A stretch of DNA of 64,000 nucleotides from Lachancea mirantina (lineage: Eukaryota > Ascomycota > Saccharomycetes > Saccharomycetales > Saccharomycetaceae): positions 1,714,693 through 1,778,692 of the forward strand of contig LT598468.1 in the NCBI GenBank assembly GCA_900074745.1, read 5' to 3'. Positions 9,706 through 20,908 of the stretch are shown here, piece by piece; position 1 is the first letter of the stretch, and every line of letters begins with the position of its first letter. The notes beneath the pieces are model-generated. The model did not search any database and was not told where the DNA came from. It saw nothing but the letters and a program-made list of their open reading frames with translations. Made by a program: the position numbers and the translations under genes.

Positions 9706-10773
9706 ATGTCATTGCATCGCGAGCTAATTGTCGCAACTGAAGCCGTGCGCAAGGCCTCGCTGCTAACGAAGCGCATTCAGTCCCGAGTTATTGCTAACGA
9801 GGACTCGACCATAACCAAAACGGACAACTCACCAGTGACCATTGGTGACTTTTCTGCTCAGGCGATCATCATCAATGCGATCAAGGCAAATTTCCCAGAA
9901 GATTTTATCGTGGGAGAGGAGTCTACGGAAGGAATCGAAGACAGCTTCGTGTCTCACATACTCCAAGAGATCCGTGACAACGACACTGACTTCGAAACTG
10001 CATTTGGAGACCGCACCGAAATAGTGTTCCGCAGTGCAGACTACCCGCTAAATTCGGTTGCCACTGTGAAGAAAGCCATCGACTGCGGCGACTACGAGGG
10101 CGGGTCAAAGGGCCGGTTCTGGTGTCTGGACCCGATCGACGGAACGAAGGGATTCCTACGAGGCGACCAATTTGCCGTGTGTCTCGCGCTGGTGGTCGAC
10201 GGCGTGGTGCAGTTGGGCTGCATAGGTTGCCCTAACTTGCAATTGAAGAAATATGGCGGACAAGACGAACCCGATGCTAGCAAATGCGGCTACATTTTCC
10301 GCGCCATCAAAGAGGGCGGTGCTTTCTACTCTCCTACGGCTTGCGAGAGTTGGAAACCAGTTCATGTGCGCAAATTAGGCTCTACTAGCAGAGCGGTCTC
10401 CCTGGAAGGCGTTGAAGCGTCTCACTCGTCGCACGACGAGCAATCTGTCATCAAATCGAAGCTGGGAGTTTCTCGCTCCCAGCACCTCGACTCCCAGGTC
10501 AAATACTGCCTACTTGCGATGGGACTCGGCGATCTCTACCTCAGACTTCCCCTCAAGCTATCTTATCGCGAAAAAATCTGGGATCACGCTGCTGGAAACA
10601 TAATCGTGAAAGAGGCTGGTGGAGTCCACACAGATGCCATAGACAACGTACCACTAGACTTTGGCCGGGGTAGAACCCTCTCTACTAAAGGTGTCATAGC
10701 TTCCTGTGGTCCACGTGACCTCCACGATCTAGTTCTCAAGGTCTCGTCTGAAGTTATCAGATCCAGAAATTGA
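9706..10773 (+). CDS. MET22: 3'(2'),5'-bisphosphate nucleotidase
   Basis: Hal2/Met22-type phosphatase that converts 3'-phosphoadenosine 5'-phosphate to AMP. It protects sulphate assimilation and the Xrn exonucleases, and is the known target of lithium and sodium. The protein has 355 residues from the ATG at 9706 (S. cerevisiae: 357); the three extra codons before it start at GTG. Metal-binding motifs of the FIG/inositol monophosphatase fold are present: GEES (about residue 69), DPIDGTKGFLRG (about 142) and WDHAAGNIIVKEAGG (about 291). In S. cerevisiae its neighbour is INP54 (YOL064C/YOL065C); here GPR1 from the other sister region lies between them. Confidence 0.96.
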   Translation: MSLHRELIVATEAVRKASLLTKRIQSRVIANEDSTITKTDNSPVTIGDFSAQAIIINAIKANFPEDFIVGEESTEGIEDSFVSHILQEIRDNDTDFETAFGDRTEIVFRSADYPLNSVATVKKAIDCGDYEGGSKGRFWCLDPIDGTKGFLRGDQFAVCLALVVDGVVQLGCIGCPNLQLKKYGGQDEPDASKCGYIFRAIKEGGAFYSPTACESWKPVHVRKLGSTSRAVSLEGVEASHSSHDEQSVIKSKLGVSRSQHLDSQVKYCLLAMGLGDLYLRLPLKLSYREKIWDHAAGNIIVKEAGGVHTDAIDNVPLDFGRGRTLSTKGVIASCGPRDLHDLVLKVSSEVIRSRN

Positions 10774-10978
10774 AGGATACACCTCACGAGGTCAGCAGGT
10801 TTCTTAAAAATAATCGTTGAAATTAAGAAAAGATGAAATTAGTAGTTTAAATTATTAATTAAGAGTTAGTGGGGAAGCACACAAAGGAATATAGACGCGA
10901 GCGCCAACAAGGCTGTAATTACTACTCATAAGCTTTGGGAAGTGGGAGGGAACACAGTGGATTTAGACGAGCGGCTTC

Positions 10979-13792
10979 ATGTCGAAATCAGTGGGCCCGG
11001 TGTTTGAGATCGACGGCCATATCATCGAGCCCGTGACGTTGGACAGATCATGGAATACCACAACGGTTAACCAGCTGCTTGGGCTACCCGGAATGTTTTC
11101 GACTTTTGACAAGCCGCAGCTAAGAAATTTGCGGATTATTGCGATCACGGCTTCAGTATTGTCGATTATCGCTGGCGTACTCGGCCTGCATTTTTTCACC
11201 GGCATCCATCGCAGCCGACGTGTATTTCGACACTATCTGATCTTCTACCTCGTCGTGTGCGATTTTTTGAAGGCGCTGGTTTTGATGATATATCCAATCA
11301 TAATCCTAATTCGAAACGACATCTACGGTATCCCCGCATTTTACAACACCTTGGGCTGGCTGACGCTTTTCGCAATCGAGGGCGCAGACATAGCCATAGC
11401 AATCTTCGCGGTTCACTTCGCCATTCTCATTTTTCGCCCGAACTGGAAGAGACTGAATCACAAAACGGGCAACATCGAGGGCGGACTTTTCCCCGTGAGA
11501 CATTTCCTTTACGCCGTGACGCTTGTCGTACCGGCCATACTTGCGAGTCTGGCGTTTGTGAATTTTGACAAGTTCTGGCCCGTGAATTTAAATGACCACG
11601 TAGTATTGGACAACAACAATTTTGGCTTCACATATCAGGGACGCGTGGGTGGCTACAAGGCACTCAGTGCTTGGTGTTTTCTGCCTCCGGTCCCCTATTG
11701 GTATAGACTCGTGTTAAGTTGGGGTCCGAAGTACTTCATCATAATTTTGATCTTCACTGTCTACATCAGCATTTACGTTTATGTCTCGAAGGAAAACAGG
11801 AAAATCAAGAGCCAACTTGGCGAGTTCAGGGGCGGGCTGAATAGTATTGACATTCACAGAGAAACTGACAGCAAGGGAAGGCTTCTCACAGTAAGACAGA
11901 AGCTGGTTCTCTATCTCAAGTTCGGCTTTAGAAAGTCAGGTCTGAAATTCTTTCTCGATGGCCTCGAGAGGTTTCTGTCCATGACTCTGGTTGATGATCA
12001 TGAAGAGAAATTAGGTGTGAGGGGAGAGAAAAAAGGAAACGGTCGCGCTCATACGGCCGGTTTGACTCCTGCCCGAAGTGCCAATAGCTTTATTGAGGAT
12101 GAGTTTCGAGAGCATGGATTTAGCGCCCCACCGACGGGTATTAAAAGCGTCACCTCACAATCAAACGACTATCAGAATATTTTCTCTGATACCCACCTGA
12201 TCGCAGAACATAATCTCGGTCCTAGGGAACCACATGAAAACATCTTTGATAGTCCTTTGACGGTTTCTCCTTGGTCCAAATCCAAAAGTATCGCACCAAC
12301 TCCTCATCACGTCGCCAGTAATATTGGAAAAACGCAACTGGAATTCGAAAGGCAACCTGAACATGGTGTAGTTGATCCGACTGATTCTCCAGAAGGCAAA
12401 AGACAAGCAAAACTTTCAGGTCCTAGACGTAAGAGCCACTCGGCTCAGGATTTTTTCCCAAACCAGCAACCTCGTAGCCAGGAGGACTTGCTGCCCTTTG
12501 AGGCAAATACAATTATGATAGGGGACGCTTTTAGGGAAAACGAGAACGAGGATGCATGGCTGCATGGCAATAATGCAAACACCGAAGCTGTATCTTCTCT
12601 CAAAGAGGCCACAAAAAGCGTCAATCCAAATCATCTGCTAGATTTGAAACAAAATTTTCAATTTGATACTTACCAAAACTTTAAAAATCGGCGATCCGTG
12701 ATTCAAAAACAGCTTCGATCAATTTTCATCTATCCCTTTTCTTACATTGTTATATGGACTTTTCCCTTGGTAGTCGACTGCATTCAATACCGCTACGAAA
12801 TTGTTCACGGTCCTGTCGTTTGGTTGGAATATATCGCGACTTTTATGCAGCCACTAAGCTGTGTAGTTGATGTTATGGTATTTCTTTACCGCGAAAAACC
12901 ATGGCGGTACTCATGGAAAGCGGTTACGACCAAAGAATTGATCAATATATATGGGCTGAAGGGAGAAATTGGCGAGGAGGAGATACGAAAATTGTGTTTC
13001 AGCAACTCTGGACGAAAAGGTTGGTATTATCGCGGGAGATGGTCGAAGGCAAACTGTTGGCGCCACAAACCTCAACGGTGGAAAAGAATGGTTTGGATTT
13101 TATTTCGATGCATCAAGGGATTTGTCAATAAGAATTATACTTTCGAGGACAATTGCAACGATATGGCTTACTGGGATGACTATTACTCAGGAAAAGACAT
13201 TACCAATGGGAGGTTATCGCGGGATACTAGCTGTACGTGTGCCTTGAAAGAGATCATTAATGCGCCTGACAGTCGAGGAGAGTCTAACATATCGTCATCC
13301 ACAGACGAAGGAATCTTAGAATCCTTCAAGAGACCTTATGTACCAAGATACTGGAAACTTCTCCATTTACTTCCAATGTCACATGGCATAGACCTAGACG
13401 AACTGGACCGCTATTTGCGACTTAATAATAAATGTAACCCGTACGAGATTCCTGGTTTACAGATCGCCTTGAACACCAGTACGGAACACACAAGAGCAAA
13501 CGATGAGAACATCATATTCAAGCCTGGTTACGAATTATCGGAACGTAACTCTAAGAAATGGCTGCAGCCCAGCAATACATCTCAGTCTAGTCCAGGTACG
13601 CCAAAATCCAAGTATTCTTTGGGGAATAGCGCTTCGGGAATTTTGGCTGAGTCAAATTCGGGACATGAAATGCACGAGCTCAAAAAAAATAACAACGGTA
13701 CCAAACACAAGTCCGAGCTTGAATCCAGTGAAAACGATGAGGACGGGTCCTCTTCTAAAGAGCTAGATTTGATGGACTTTTTAAAAAATTGA
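10979..13792 (+). CDS. GPR1: Plasma-membrane G protein-coupled receptor Gpr1
   Basis: Glucose/sucrose-sensing receptor that works with the G-alpha Gpa2 to raise cAMP-PKA activity. The protein has 937 residues (S. cerevisiae: 961). Transmembrane segments cluster in two blocks: five within about residues 50-280 (for example the stretch around IIAITASVLSIIAGVLGL and the HYLIFYLVVCDFLKALVL helix), then two at about 583-603 and 613-637. Between them lies a very long hydrophilic third cytoplasmic loop (about 285-575) rich in Ser, Asn and charged residues, a feature of Gpr1. The C-terminal tail is long and acidic at its end. Unlike the S. cerevisiae protein, the loop has no long poly-asparagine run. 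Confidence 0.95.
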   Translation: MSKSVGPVFEIDGHIIEPVTLDRSWNTTTVNQLLGLPGMFSTFDKPQLRNLRIIAITASVLSIIAGVLGLHFFTGIHRSRRVFRHYLIFYLVVCDFLKALVLMIYPIIILIRNDIYGIPAFYNTLGWLTLFAIEGADIAIAIFAVHFAILIFRPNWKRLNHKTGNIEGGLFPVRHFLYAVTLVVPAILASLAFVNFDKFWPVNLNDHVVLDNNNFGFTYQGRVGGYKALSAWCFLPPVPYWYRLVLSWGPKYFIIILIFTVYISIYVYVSKENRKIKSQLGEFRGGLNSIDIHRETDSKGRLLTVRQKLVLYLKFGFRKSGLKFFLDGLERFLSMTLVDDHEEKLGVRGEKKGNGRAHTAGLTPARSANSFIEDEFREHGFSAPPTGIKSVTSQSNDYQNIFSDTHLIAEHNLGPREPHENIFDSPLTVSPWSKSKSIAPTPHHVASNIGKTQLEFERQPEHGVVDPTDSPEGKRQAKLSGPRRKSHSAQDFFPNQQPRSQEDLLPFEANTIMIGDAFRENENEDAWLHGNNANTEAVSSLKEATKSVNPNHLLDLKQNFQFDTYQNFKNRRSVIQKQLRSIFIYPFSYIVIWTFPLVVDCIQYRYEIVHGPVVWLEYIATFMQPLSCVVDVMVFLYREKPWRYSWKAVTTKELINIYGLKGEIGEEEIRKLCFSNSGRKGWYYRGRWSKANCWRHKPQRWKRMVWILFRCIKGFVNKNYTFEDNCNDMAYWDDYYSGKDITNGRLSRDTSCTCALKEIINAPDSRGESNISSSTDEGILESFKRPYVPRYWKLLHLLPMSHGIDLDELDRYLRLNNKCNPYEIPGLQIALNTSTEHTRANDENIIFKPGYELSERNSKKWLQPSNTSQSSPGTPKSKYSLGNSASGILAESNSGHEMHELKKNNNGTKHKSELESSENDEDGSSSKELDLMDFLKN

Positions 13793-14066
13793 TTGCAGTC
13801 GAGCACTGCCTATGTTGTTTAATATGTGATTTAATAAAAACCTTTACGAATTTTATATTGGCAGATTTCTCTTGATCAGTATACTGCAGCGCCTTGAACG
13901 TAGTCTTGACACGGGCGTGTAGATTCGGTTTCTGATGCGAACTCCTGATCATCATTGATGGTGAGATAGCACTTATAACGTTTACTTATTTTCAAAGGGA
14001 GACAGACCCTTATGACGAATAGCACAATGAGTAAGTTTGAAGACGTAAGGCATTTTTGAACACGTC

Positions 14067-15182
14067 ATGCCTTTGAGCTTCGATATTTTCCTTTCAACAT
14101 TTAACTGTGCCAAAAATTTGCCATTTAAAGATGAGGAGCGCCTAGAAGACCTTATTTCTACTCTAATTCCTTGCGATACTAAGCATCAAGTGTATGTTCT
14201 TGGCTTCCAAGAGTTGGTACCCATATGGCAAGGTTCCTTCCCTCAGCTTGTGGAACAGGTTTTGTCCACGGTTTCTCGAATTGCTGTAGGCTATCTGAAC
14301 GAGTCTTCGGCGCACACAACGTATACATCGGTTTATGAAAAGACCTGCGGGGCGATAGGCCTGATTATCATCGCAAACAGTACCCTGGATATCAAGAATG
14401 CTTTAGGATGCTCAATCGGTTGTGGAATGTTTTACTCGAGTCTGAAGGGCGGTGCGGCTGCTAAATTCACAGTAAGAGACGCAGGTGAAGAGATCTCCGA
14501 TACTTTTGTAATCATATGTGCACATATGGCTGCCAACGAGGGTCCATTTTACACCGAAAGACGTGTTTCTGATTTTGAAACAATTTGCACCAGTGTTCGC
14601 GAAGAATTGGGTCCTTTTAAAGCCAATCATGTCTTCTTTCTGGGGGATTTGAATTTTCGAGCATCTCAATTGCTAATGAACGATTTAGAATCGGCCAGTT
14701 TAAGCGAGAGGCATCAGGTATTTTCTCGCCATGACGAATTGAGTAGATTGAGGCGGGAGGGACGAATTTTCCAAGGCTTTGAGGAAGGGAATGTAAGCTT
14801 TCTGCCTACTTACAAACTAAAACGCACAACGCGAGATCGTATTTATGACAGTCGCCGTTCACCGTCGTGGTGCGACAGAATACTTTTCAAGAAATATGAA
14901 AATACTTTTCAAGTCGAAATTTATGACACTTATGCGCGTTCCGAAATTCTACAGTTAAGTGATCATCTACCAGTCAAACTCTCCATCAACGTCCCACATA
15001 TTCATGAAGATAATGCCCCCATTGAAATCTTCATTACACCACCTTTCCGAAAATGGACCAAGATCATTGGCAAACTGAGTGATGTTGTTATTGGTTACAG
15101 TGGATGGATCTACGCCATTACTGGCCCTTATCCACTTCTTCTCTCAGTGATAATTTTGATTCTCTTCCTGTGGCTTAAATAA
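14067..15182 (+). CDS. INP54: Tail-anchored phosphatidylinositol 4,5-bisphosphate 5-phosphatase
   Basis: 5-phosphatase that removes the 5-phosphate from PtdIns(4,5)P2; Inp54 is tail-anchored in the ER and affects secretion. The protein has 371 residues (S. cerevisiae: 384). Inositol polyphosphate 5-phosphatase motifs are clear: FQELVPI near the N-terminus, GDLNFR (about 191), PSWCDRILF (about 265) and SDHLPVKLS (about 298). The last 17 or so residues form one hydrophobic helix ending in a lysine, which fits a tail anchor. There is no SAC domain, which separates it from Inp51-53. Confidence 0.95.
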   Translation: MPLSFDIFLSTFNCAKNLPFKDEERLEDLISTLIPCDTKHQVYVLGFQELVPIWQGSFPQLVEQVLSTVSRIAVGYLNESSAHTTYTSVYEKTCGAIGLIIIANSTLDIKNALGCSIGCGMFYSSLKGGAAAKFTVRDAGEEISDTFVIICAHMAANEGPFYTERRVSDFETICTSVREELGPFKANHVFFLGDLNFRASQLLMNDLESASLSERHQVFSRHDELSRLRREGRIFQGFEEGNVSFLPTYKLKRTTRDRIYDSRRSPSWCDRILFKKYENTFQVEIYDTYARSEILQLSDHLPVKLSINVPHIHEDNAPIEIFITPPFRKWTKIIGKLSDVVIGYSGWIYAITGPYPLLLSVIILILFLWLK

Positions 15183-15467
15183 AGGTTTTGCGAGTGGTTG
15201 CGACGTTGTAACTCGAACCTTTCAAAGAAAAAAAGCTACATATTGCCGAAATGGAATGGGGAAAATTGATGCGAATAGCAACATGCAAAGCAAGAGGCGG
15301 TTACAAATTGATATATTGAATTTGTTCATCCACTTTTCCCGATTTTTTCGAGTTCTCGCAGAGATAATTGCTCTAACTCTTTCTAGCCGTTCGATGACGT
15401 ATAAGAATTTAAGCACTGGTGAAGGCGTGTAATGGCAAATAATGACTTGAGGCTGAAATTTTAATTC

Positions 15468-17372
15468 ATGAAATTGTTAAATCAATACAGTTTTCTTATT
15501 TCAAGCATCGCGATGGCGGACTGTGAAAAAAATGATGAAATATATATTTACCGAAGAACTCACGAAAACCATCCAATGCAAAGAGCTTTCTCTCTGAACG
15601 CCAAGAAAAGGATCTGCTTCAGAAAATTTGATAGAGAGGGCCTCTCGGGCATGGATCCCACTAGAAAGAGAGCAATGGAAACCCCAGAAATTAACAATGA
15701 TATAAACGACCAAGACGGCAGAAAAAAGACTAAAGGCCTCGGTCTCGGCGAGTTGCGTGACAGCAAAGGTTTTAAGCTCAAAATTCAAAATTCAAACAGT
15801 CTGAGAAACAAACAAGTTGACCCAGACTATACTACCAAAATCGAAGGTCCTTTGAGAAAAGTCGTTCCTTACTTTTTCACTTACAAGACATTCTGCAAAG
15901 AGAGATGGAGGGATCGCTTGCTGATAGATATATTTGTGAACGAGTTTAGGGATAAGGAAGAGTCTTATTATCGTAAAACTGTTGCTGCTGGTGCGGTAAA
16001 ACTCAACGGTTGCGCGGCCAATCTTGAATCTGTCGTAAGGAATGGAGACCTGATCTCACACAGAATACATCGGCACGAGCCCGCTGTAACGTCGCGACCG
16101 ATTAAAACTGTGTTTGAAAATGAGGATATTCTTGTTATAGACAAACCAAGTGGCATTCCGGTCCATCCCACAGGGAGATATCGATTTAATACCGTGACGA
16201 AAATTTTACAAAAACAAATGAATACATCTATTCACCCCTGCAACAGGCTTGATAGACTAACAAGCGGCCTTATGTTCATGGCAAAAACGCCTCGTGGCGC
16301 CGATGAAATTGGAAATCAGATGAAGGCTCGTGAAGTCAGGAAAGAATACATCGCTCGTGTCGTGGGAGAATTTCCTTCGCATGAGATTACCGTTGAAAAG
16401 ATGCTTCGGTCTGTTGAGCCTCGCCTAGCGCTAAATTCCACTTGTGAAGAAGGAACCGAGGGTGCTAAGCATGCCAGAACCGTATTTAGGCGAATAAGCT
16501 ACGATGGGCAAACGAGCCTTGTAAAATGCCAACCGTTGACCGGACGCACGCACCAGATACGTGTACATCTACAATTTTTGGGCCACCCAATTGCTAACGA
16601 TCCCATATATTCAAATCCTCACGTCTGGGGTCCTACTTTAGGCAAATATTGCAATGTTGACTACGACCGGGTCATAGAAGAACTCAATGAAGTCGGGAAA
16701 ACGGTCTCTGCTGAAAGTTGGTTTTATCCTAATTCCAAGGGAGAGGTTTTGGCCGGCGAGCGATGTCAGATTTGCGAGACTGAGCTTTACACAGACCCGG
16801 GCCCGAACGACCTAGATCTGTGGTTGCATGCGTATTGCTACGAGTCAACTGAATTTGACGAGAACGACCAGAGGCTCTGGAGTTATAAAACCACATACCC
16901 CGGCTGGGCCCTAGAGCCGCACAGAAAATTCATGCTCCAGGCTATCGAAGAAGCGCAAAAATGCCCTCCGACTACGACAGCCTTCTCTGTGGGTGCCGTG
17001 CTAGTAAATGGGGATAGAGTGCTTTCAACAGGTTATTCGCGCGAACTACCAGGAAATACGCATGCCGAACAATGTGCCCTAGAGAAGTATTTTAAAGTGT
17101 CAGGCACCAACGAGATTCCGTTGGGCTCCGTTCTTTATACAACGATGGAACCTTGTTCTCTGCGATTAAGCGGAAATAAGCCTTGCGTCGATCGCATTAT
17201 TGAGTTGAATCCTGGGATAAAGACCGTATTTGTCGGCGTTATGGAGCCTGACACTTTCGTCAAGAACAACATAAGTGCAGCTAAATTGTTGAGACATGAT
17301 ATTGACTACGTTCTAATACCTGGTTATGAAGAAGAGTGCACTAAGGCTGCCATAAAAGGCCATGAGACTTAG
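15468..17372 (+). CDS. RIB2: Bifunctional DRAP deaminase / tRNA pseudouridine synthase Rib2
   Basis: Riboflavin pathway deaminase fused to an RluA-type pseudouridine synthase (Pus8, which makes pseudouridine 32 in cytosolic tRNA). The frame has 634 codons. The pseudouridine synthase half spans about residues 125-400, with the catalytic Asp in RLDRLTSGL (about 259). The C-terminal deaminase has the zinc motifs HAEQC (about 530) and PCS...PC (about 562-575). The start is uncertain: Met1 (15468), Met16 (15513) and Met62 are all possible, and the first 60 residues have no recognised domain (the S. cerevisiae protein has 591). In S. cerevisiae the duplicate PUS9 lost the deaminase; here one gene serves both regions. 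Rib2 supplies the riboflavin that FAD1, 14 kb away, converts to FAD. Confidence 0.95.
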   Translation: MKLLNQYSFLISSIAMADCEKNDEIYIYRRTHENHPMQRAFSLNAKKRICFRKFDREGLSGMDPTRKRAMETPEINNDINDQDGRKKTKGLGLGELRDSKGFKLKIQNSNSLRNKQVDPDYTTKIEGPLRKVVPYFFTYKTFCKERWRDRLLIDIFVNEFRDKEESYYRKTVAAGAVKLNGCAANLESVVRNGDLISHRIHRHEPAVTSRPIKTVFENEDILVIDKPSGIPVHPTGRYRFNTVTKILQKQMNTSIHPCNRLDRLTSGLMFMAKTPRGADEIGNQMKAREVRKEYIARVVGEFPSHEITVEKMLRSVEPRLALNSTCEEGTEGAKHARTVFRRISYDGQTSLVKCQPLTGRTHQIRVHLQFLGHPIANDPIYSNPHVWGPTLGKYCNVDYDRVIEELNEVGKTVSAESWFYPNSKGEVLAGERCQICETELYTDPGPNDLDLWLHAYCYESTEFDENDQRLWSYKTTYPGWALEPHRKFMLQAIEEAQKCPPTTTAFSVGAVLVNGDRVLSTGYSRELPGNTHAEQCALEKYFKVSGTNEIPLGSVLYTTMEPCSLRLSGNKPCVDRIIELNPGIKTVFVGVMEPDTFVKNNISAAKLLRHDIDYVLIPGYEEECTKAAIKGHET

Positions 17373-17536
17373 CTGACCATTGTCTCTTGTTATATAGCAG
17401 ATTTCATATATAAGACCCTCTCGAGAGCCTTTTTCGTCTTTATGGATTCGTACTCAAGAAAAATTTTACTGGAGGATTCGATCTTGTCGATCATGTTAAT
17501 TTAAGTCAAGCCATCCTAAAGCCCTCTGCTATTATC

Positions 17537-20062
17537 ATGTCCAAGAAAAGGGTTGGGCTTCCCCAAAAGAGCACATTGTTGCGCTCCAAAGATGACAATA
17601 ATCTTGTCGAAGCATTGAAACTCTATGAAGCTAAGAACTATAAGAAATCTTTGAAAATGCTTGATGGCATTTTGAAAAAGAATTCAAGCCATATCGACTC
17701 ATTAGCTTTGAAAGGTCTCAATCTTCATTTTACCAATCAAAAGGATGAAGGTAAAACTTATATCTTCAGAGCGATTGACAAAATTAAGGCACAAGAGCCT
17801 ACGCCGATCGCTTGCCACATTTTAGGCATCTACATGAGAAATGTTCAAGATTACAAGGAGGCCGCCAAATGGTTCCAATGCTCTTTAGATAACGGTTCGA
17901 GCAACAAACAAATCAATCGTGACCTAGCAACACTGTATTCTCAAGAACACGATTATGGCAAACTCTTGAAAGTGAGAAAGGATTATTGGGAAGACTTCAT
18001 GGGCTATCGGGCAAATTGGACATCTTTGGCCATTGCATACGATCTCAATGGACAAAATGAAGAAGCAGTAAACATTTTGACAAAATTTGAGGAACTCGCG
18101 GCTGGCAAATTGGGTACCACCGAGGCGTTCGAGCATAGCGAGTGTCTCATGTACAAAAACGACGTATTGTTCAAGTTGGCAGGACAAGACTCTCAAAAGC
18201 TTGAAGAAGCGCTCAAAAATTTGGAACAAATCAAGGACCAGGTATTTGACAAATACGCGTGGTACGAAAGAAAGGCGGCGATTTTAATGAAGCTTGGTGA
18301 CAGAAAGCAAGCCTCTAAAGTATACAGGCTGCTGATTAAAAGAAATCCTGATGATGTCAAATACTATAAGCTGCTTGAAGTAGCTCTGGGAATCACGTCT
18401 AATGACAGGCTACGGGTCGCTTTGTATGATAGGTTTATGAAGATATACCCAAGAGCCGATCCTCCGAAATTCATCCCACTTACTTTCATCAAGGACGATA
18501 CCGAGTTTTCTAGAAGGTTGCAAGCTTACATCGAGCCTCAACTTCAGCGGTGCGCGCCCGCAACTTTCGGCAATATCAAATGTCTTTACAAGAAAGATTC
18601 AAAACGAATGATTAATTCGGTCGAAAACTTTGTTCTTCAATATCTCCAGAATTTAAACTCAATTAAACAACCCCTGCAATATGTGTGGACCTGCTACTTC
18701 CTCGCCCAGCATTTTCTATTTTTGAAGGAATTCGGGAAAGCACAAGAATTTATTGGGAATGCTATCGAGCATACTCCAACGCTGGTTGAGTTTTATATCC
18801 TCAAGGCCCGCATTATGAAACACGTAGGCTTACTTGAAGAGGCAGCAGCTACTATCAATGAAGGCCGGAAACTCGATCTACAGGATAGATTTATCAACAC
18901 CAAAACCGTTAAGTACTTCCTACGGTCAAATATGGTCGAGGAGGCCGTTGAAGTGGTCTCGATATTCACAAAAAATGATGACGCGTCGAACGGAGTAGTG
19001 GATTTGCATTTGCTGGAAGCTTCATGGTTTATTTGCGAGCAAGCAGAGGCTTACTACAGGTTATATTTGGAAAGAAAGCGTAGTTTGCAGGAGCTAAGAG
19101 TACAGAGAACTACTGCTGAAGACGACGAAAAGTTGAGCGAATTGTCTAAACTCATTAAAGAGCAAACTTACGAAGTTTCGAAATATAAGGGTTTGAGTTT
19201 GAAAAGATTCCTAGCAATTGGCAAGTTTTACAAACAGTTTGAGGATGACCAGCTTGATTTCCATTCTTACTGCATGAGAAAAGGTGTTCCACGCGCCTAC
19301 ATGGATATGTTAAAGTGGGGTAAGAAGGTTTTCACTTCACCAATGTACATCAGAGCGATGGATGGGGCAGTGAAATTGTATTTCGACATTTTTGACGCAG
19401 TTGAACAGGACACTTCAGCGATCCATGACGAGGACTCAAATTTGAAAAAGAATAACAAAAAGGCTAAAAAGGAATCTGCTGCGTTTGCCAAACGTGTCGA
19501 GGAAGATAAAAAAGTTGTATTGGCTTATGAAAAGGACGACGACATTTTGGGTGAGAAACTGTTGGCCACGAAATCCCCTCTAGAGGATTTTAGCAAGTAC
19601 TTTTACGCGAACTACGTGAAGGAAATTGACGAGAGATCCAAAAACTATCTACTGGACTACAATTATCACTTGAGATGCTCCAAATATGCTTTATGTCTCG
19701 GGTCCGTGTCAAAACTCGCAGAATATATTGGGAGATCAAACGCCTTGACCGGTTCCCTTCTGATATGCTTGCTCGAAAGGGTTACAAGCTCCGCCGCCAC
19801 TGATGAGGTTACCAAAAAGATTGTCTTGAAGGGCCTGGAAAGACATTTCGCTGATTTTCCCCAGGACAAAGCTAACGAGGAATACGATTGGCTTTCATAT
19901 TTTCAGACAACTTATACGTCTGAGAAACTCCAGGGTGCTCTGTACCTTTACCACACATCGTCGGTCTTCATCCCCCACCATGCGGTGAAGACCTTGATTT
20001 TAAAAGAACTTCAAAACGAAGAACCGCTACTTCAGAACCAGGTCCTAAACTATGAATTATAG
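17537..20062 (+). CDS. NAT1: NatA N-terminal acetyltransferase auxiliary subunit
   Basis: Ribosome-binding scaffold of NatA (Nat1-Ard1-Nat5), which acetylates the N-termini of Ser-, Ala-, Thr-, Gly- and Val-starting proteins. The protein has 841 residues (S. cerevisiae: 854). It is made of many TPR-like helical pairs, for example in the N-terminal part (ALKLYEAKNYKKSLKMLDGI). A lysine-rich charged segment near residues 635-655 (NLKKNNKKAKKE) precedes the conserved C-terminal helical region, as in Naa15 proteins. The start is well placed: it opens with a short basic stretch and then the first TPR. Confidence 0.95.
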   Translation: MSKKRVGLPQKSTLLRSKDDNNLVEALKLYEAKNYKKSLKMLDGILKKNSSHIDSLALKGLNLHFTNQKDEGKTYIFRAIDKIKAQEPTPIACHILGIYMRNVQDYKEAAKWFQCSLDNGSSNKQINRDLATLYSQEHDYGKLLKVRKDYWEDFMGYRANWTSLAIAYDLNGQNEEAVNILTKFEELAAGKLGTTEAFEHSECLMYKNDVLFKLAGQDSQKLEEALKNLEQIKDQVFDKYAWYERKAAILMKLGDRKQASKVYRLLIKRNPDDVKYYKLLEVALGITSNDRLRVALYDRFMKIYPRADPPKFIPLTFIKDDTEFSRRLQAYIEPQLQRCAPATFGNIKCLYKKDSKRMINSVENFVLQYLQNLNSIKQPLQYVWTCYFLAQHFLFLKEFGKAQEFIGNAIEHTPTLVEFYILKARIMKHVGLLEEAAATINEGRKLDLQDRFINTKTVKYFLRSNMVEEAVEVVSIFTKNDDASNGVVDLHLLEASWFICEQAEAYYRLYLERKRSLQELRVQRTTAEDDEKLSELSKLIKEQTYEVSKYKGLSLKRFLAIGKFYKQFEDDQLDFHSYCMRKGVPRAYMDMLKWGKKVFTSPMYIRAMDGAVKLYFDIFDAVEQDTSAIHDEDSNLKKNNKKAKKESAAFAKRVEEDKKVVLAYEKDDDILGEKLLATKSPLEDFSKYFYANYVKEIDERSKNYLLDYNYHLRCSKYALCLGSVSKLAEYIGRSNALTGSLLICLLERVTSSAATDEVTKKIVLKGLERHFADFPQDKANEEYDWLSYFQTTYTSEKLQGALYLYHTSSVFIPHHAVKTLILKELQNEEPLLQNQVLNYEL

Positions 20063-20368
20063 TAAGATGACAACAGTGACAGATGAGAGCTTATACAAAA
20101 TAACACTAAAATATGCTGCCACCAATTCGGGAAAGGTTCACAGAGAGTTGCAATTTACCCATCAAAAGCTCAACGACTTGCCGTTTTGCGCTTGATGTAG
20201 AACTGCTAGTTTTTGTTGTAGTCTGATATATACGCTATATTAGGATTTTCAATTTTCTAGAGAATCGGTCAAAACTAAAAACCTTACAATCAGCCAATAG
20301 ATAAAAGCGAACGTTCCACCGAAAGAGACGATTTGTGTTCCACCGCTTCACAAGTGAGAATTTGACGT

Positions 20369-20908
20369 ATGGGCTCCTATCCTGAGCAATCTCCGGCGCC
20401 CTCTTCGGTTCAACCCGTCGGAGGAATAACGACAGAAAACGATCGAAAGCGGAGAGATAACATCAACGACAAAATTCAACAACTACTGAAAATGATTCCG
20501 CCGGATTTCTTTGAAGACTACTATAAGCGCAAGGACAGTACGGAGGAGGGTAGTGTAAATGCAGCGGCTTTGGGCTTGAACAGCAAAGCAAAGGGCACTG
20601 GGACGAAGGACGGGAAACCCAATAAAGGTCAAATCTTGACGCAGGCAGTCGAGTACATTGCGCACATGCAGGGTCAGGTAGATGCGAAGAACAGAGAAGA
20701 AGTTGAACTGATTATCAAAATAAAAGAACTGAGCAAACAGATGGGCGTTTTTGTCAATGACATTAATATTCAAAATACCAGTGCAGAAGTAGCTCTAGCG
20801 AGAATTGGTGTCGGTCCGCTAGCCGATGCTCCTGGAGAATTTGACCGAGACCAGAATAATAATAACTTTGATTATGGTGGCTACGATGAGTATGGCAGCG
20901 GAGCCTAG
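20369..20908 (+). CDS. RTG1: Rtg1 bHLH transcription factor of the retrograde pathway
   Basis: Partner of Rtg3. The heterodimer binds GTCAC (R-box) sites and links mitochondrial state to nitrogen and acetyl-CoA metabolism. The protein has 179 residues (S. cerevisiae: 177). The basic region and first helix are at about residues 24-50 (NDRKRRDNINDKIQQLL). A long loop of about 45 residues rich in Gly and Lys follows, then helix 2 (KGQILTQAVEYIAHMQ) and a leucine/isoleucine-rich extension. The extended loop is characteristic of Rtg1. It lies next to SIR2, as RTG1 does next to HST1 in S. cerevisiae (YOL067C/YOL068C). Confidence 0.95.
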   Translation: MGSYPEQSPAPSSVQPVGGITTENDRKRRDNINDKIQQLLKMIPPDFFEDYYKRKDSTEEGSVNAAALGLNSKAKGTGTKDGKPNKGQILTQAVEYIAHMQGQVDAKNREEVELIIKIKELSKQMGVFVNDINIQNTSAEVALARIGVGPLADAPGEFDRDQNNNNFDYGGYDEYGSGA